Shown here one piece after another: positions 62,540-64,000 of a stretch of DNA of 64,000 bases; within the stretch, counting starts at the first letter, position 1, and every line of letters begins with the position of its first letter. A model generated the notes under the pieces. It worked only from the letters and a program-made list of their open reading frames with translations. It was not told the origin of the DNA and made no database searches. The position numbers and the translations under genes were made by a program. This DNA is from Thiobacillus sp. 65-29 (GTDB taxonomy: Bacteria > Pseudomonadota > Gammaproteobacteria > Burkholderiales > Thiobacillaceae), in contig MKWN01000026.1 in assembly GCA_001899775.1 (NCBI GenBank), forward strand, positions 16,267-80,266. Direction: 5' to 3'.

Positions 62540-63460
62540 ATGCGCCACCACACCACCTTCCGCCAGCTGGAAATCTTCGAAGCCATCGCCCGCCTCGGCA
62601 GTTTCACGCGCGCCTCCGAGGAACTTTTCCTCACGCAGCCGACGGTGTCGATGCAGATCAAGAAGTTGAGCGAAGCGGTGGGCGTGCCGTTGCTGGAGCA
62701 GGTCGGCAAGAAGATGCGTCTGACCACGGACGGCCAGGAACTGGCGCTCGCCACACGCGAGATCTTCGACATCCTCGACCGCTACACCATGTCGGTCGCC
62801 GAGCGGCAGGGCCTCAAGCAGGGGCACTTGAGCCTGATGGCCATCACCACCGCATCGTATTTCGCGCCCCGCCTCCTCGGCGAGTTCGCCCGGCTCTACC
62901 CGGGCATCGACGTTTCCCTGCGCGTCACCAACAAGGAACAGGTGCTCGCCAGCATCGCCGAGAACCTCGACGACCTGTATTTTCTCGGGCAGCCGCCGGA
63001 GGACATCGACGTCGTCGCCACGCCGATCATGGACAACCCCATCGTCGTGCTGGCCGCCCCCGATCATCCGCTCGCGCGCAAGAAAAACATTTCGCTGCAG
63101 CGCATCGCGCAGGAACCCTGGCTGATGCGTGAAAAAGGCTCCGGCACACGCAACGCCATCGAACGGCGCTTTGCCGAAGCCAGCATCGTGCTGCGTCCGC
63201 GCCTGGAACTGGGCAGCAACGAGGCGATCAAGCAGGCCATCCTCGCCGGTCTCGGCATTTCCGCGCTGTCACGGCACACCCTGACGCTCAACCAGCCCGG
63301 CCAGTTCGCCGTGCTGGACGTGGCGGGATTCCCGATCCTGCGCCACTGGTACGCCGTGTATCCGGCCGGGCGGCAACTGTCGGTGGTGGCGCGGGCCTTC
63401 CTCGATTATCTGCTCGGCAAGCAAGGGGAACCCGTTGACGGCCACGCCCGGCCTTCGTGA
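62540..63460 (+). CDS. cbbR: CbbR: LysR-family activator of the cbb operon
   Basis: A 306-residue LysR-type regulator with the N-terminal helix-turn-helix TTFRQLEIFEAIARLGSFTRASEELFLTQPTVSMQIK-like region (residues 5-40; the TQPTVSMQIK part is highly typical of CbbR) and a substrate-binding domain (about 92-300) that senses Calvin-cycle metabolites. It is divergent from cbbL with a shared control region. The position and sequence make CbbR assignment firm. Confidence 0.93.
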   Translation: MRHHTTFRQLEIFEAIARLGSFTRASEELFLTQPTVSMQIKKLSEAVGVPLLEQVGKKMRLTTDGQELALATREIFDILDRYTMSVAERQGLKQGHLSLMAITTASYFAPRLLGEFARLYPGIDVSLRVTNKEQVLASIAENLDDLYFLGQPPEDIDVVATPIMDNPIVVLAAPDHPLARKKNISLQRIAQEPWLMREKGSGTRNAIERRFAEASIVLRPRLELGSNEAIKQAILAGLGISALSRHTLTLNQPGQFAVLDVAGFPILRHWYAVYPAGRQLSVVARAFLDYLLGKQGEPVDGHARPS

Positions 63461-63501
63461 TACTCGCCGGATTTCCGTCTCAACCCGTCCGAGCCGTTTC
63501 C

Positions 63502-63906
63502 ATGAACATCACCAGCTTTGCCGACCTGTTAAACGCTGCCCGCCAGCAGCCCGAGCCCCAGCGCCTGCTCTTCGTCTTCGCCCAGCCGGAACTGCCGCCC
63601 GGCCATTCCGCCGAGGAAGCACGCCGCTTCCAGGCCGGCATCGGCGGCACGCTGACCCCGAAGATGGTTACCGACAAGGCCGCGCACGAACTGCACAGTT
63701 TTTCCGATCTGGTGGAGGAATCCGGCCGCACCGGCCAGGACTGGACGATCGTCTTCGTCGCCGGCCTTGGCGGGCACGGCAGCATCATGCCGAGCAGCGA
63801 GGACGCACAGGAACCGCTGAAACGCATGATCGCCTCCATCCAGAATGGCAGGATCGAGAGTTATCTGGCGTTCGACCGCAGCGGGAATCTGGTGCGGTTT
63901 TCCTGA
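63502..63906 (+). CDS. Conserved betaproteobacterial protein of unknown function
   Basis: A 134-residue soluble protein starting MNITSFADLLNAARQQ, with QRLLFVFAQPELP and GQDWTIVFVAGLGG segments. I recall homologues in betaproteobacteria, sometimes labelled as a ribonucleotide reductase subunit without support; the function is unknown. The ATG at 63502 gives the family N-terminus. It follows cbbR by 41 bases on the same strand and may be co-transcribed. Confidence 0.72.
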   Translation: MNITSFADLLNAARQQPEPQRLLFVFAQPELPPGHSAEEARRFQAGIGGTLTPKMVTDKAAHELHSFSDLVEESGRTGQDWTIVFVAGLGGHGSIMPSSEDAQEPLKRMIASIQNGRIESYLAFDRSGNLVRFS

Positions 63907-64000
63907 GCATCAGCACGAATCGCGGCGCAGGCGCCAGTGCGTGGCCGTTGCCAAGTCATTGGTATCTCAACCACGGCCTGCCCCTTGCGGGTGCTCCTAC
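63907..64000. other. Non-coding right edge with REP-like end
   Basis: No gene is seen in the last 94 bases. The final 20 or so bases (CCCCTTGCGGGTGCTCCTAC) resemble one arm of the GTAGGAGC-type dispersed palindromes of proteobacteria; the other arm would lie outside the window. Confidence 0.3.

Overview
The window looks like a chromosomal stretch from a GC-rich, sulfur-oxidising, autotrophic betaproteobacterium, most plausibly a Thiobacillus relative. This is inferred from a form I RuBisCO operon of the cbbLSQO type (IAq) with divergent cbbR, a DsrS-like gene, fructose-bisphosphatase, and betaproteobacterial gene orders (thiD-thiE-hemL, hemCDXY, yqgE-ruvX-pyrR-pyrB-pyrX). No rRNA, tRNA, CRISPR array, prophage or intact insertion sequence was recognised.

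Region by region: 0-13 kb holds cofactor and envelope housekeeping genes (thiamine, heme/siroheme, a DsbD with a duplicated alpha domain, CutA, FxsA, a DedA protein, a ferredoxin-type reductase). 13-21 kb holds a periplasmic thioredoxin-fold protein, a LuxR-type regulator with a hybrid kinase, mpl, fbp and a GGDEF-EAL protein. 21-36.6 kb holds the pyrimidine cluster, lnt, a diguanylate cyclase, dut, coaBC, radC, ribosomal proteins L28/L33, an MscS channel, a FadL/FadD pair and an RsmB-type methyltransferase. 36.6-41.7 kb holds TerC, YqhA, HtpX, an NhaR-like regulator, a PIN-domain protein and a thioredoxin; these last two are separated by a 236-bp MITE-like element whose empty site can be reconstructed.

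41.8-56.4 kb is the most interesting part. Two parallel modules lie head to tail, each made of a two-component system, a SulP anion transporter and a small UspA-like protein. One uses an OmpR-type regulator, with CGTCAAG-type direct repeats at 11-bp period in front of both the regulator gene and the transporter gene. The other uses an NtrC-type, sigma-54-dependent regulator, with sigma-54-like promoters in front of its SulP gene and in front of a divergent operon (64-aa protein, UspA-like protein, small membrane protein, TauE/SafE transporter). A gamma-carbonic-anhydrase-like gene and a third SulP gene follow and converge on the RuBisCO operon. I infer a regulated anion-handling locus serving carbon fixation (bicarbonate uptake), sulfur oxidation (sulfate or sulfite traffic), or both; the sequence does not decide the substrate.

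56.4-63.5 kb is the cbb operon on the minus strand (cbbL, cbbS, cbbQ, cbbO, then a 97-aa protein) with divergent cbbR. Each gap from cbbL to the third SulP gene contains a member of one of three dispersed inverted-repeat families, and a strong hairpin terminator follows cbbS. Copies of two of these families also occur elsewhere in the window (upstream of the DsrS-like gene and upstream of mpl).
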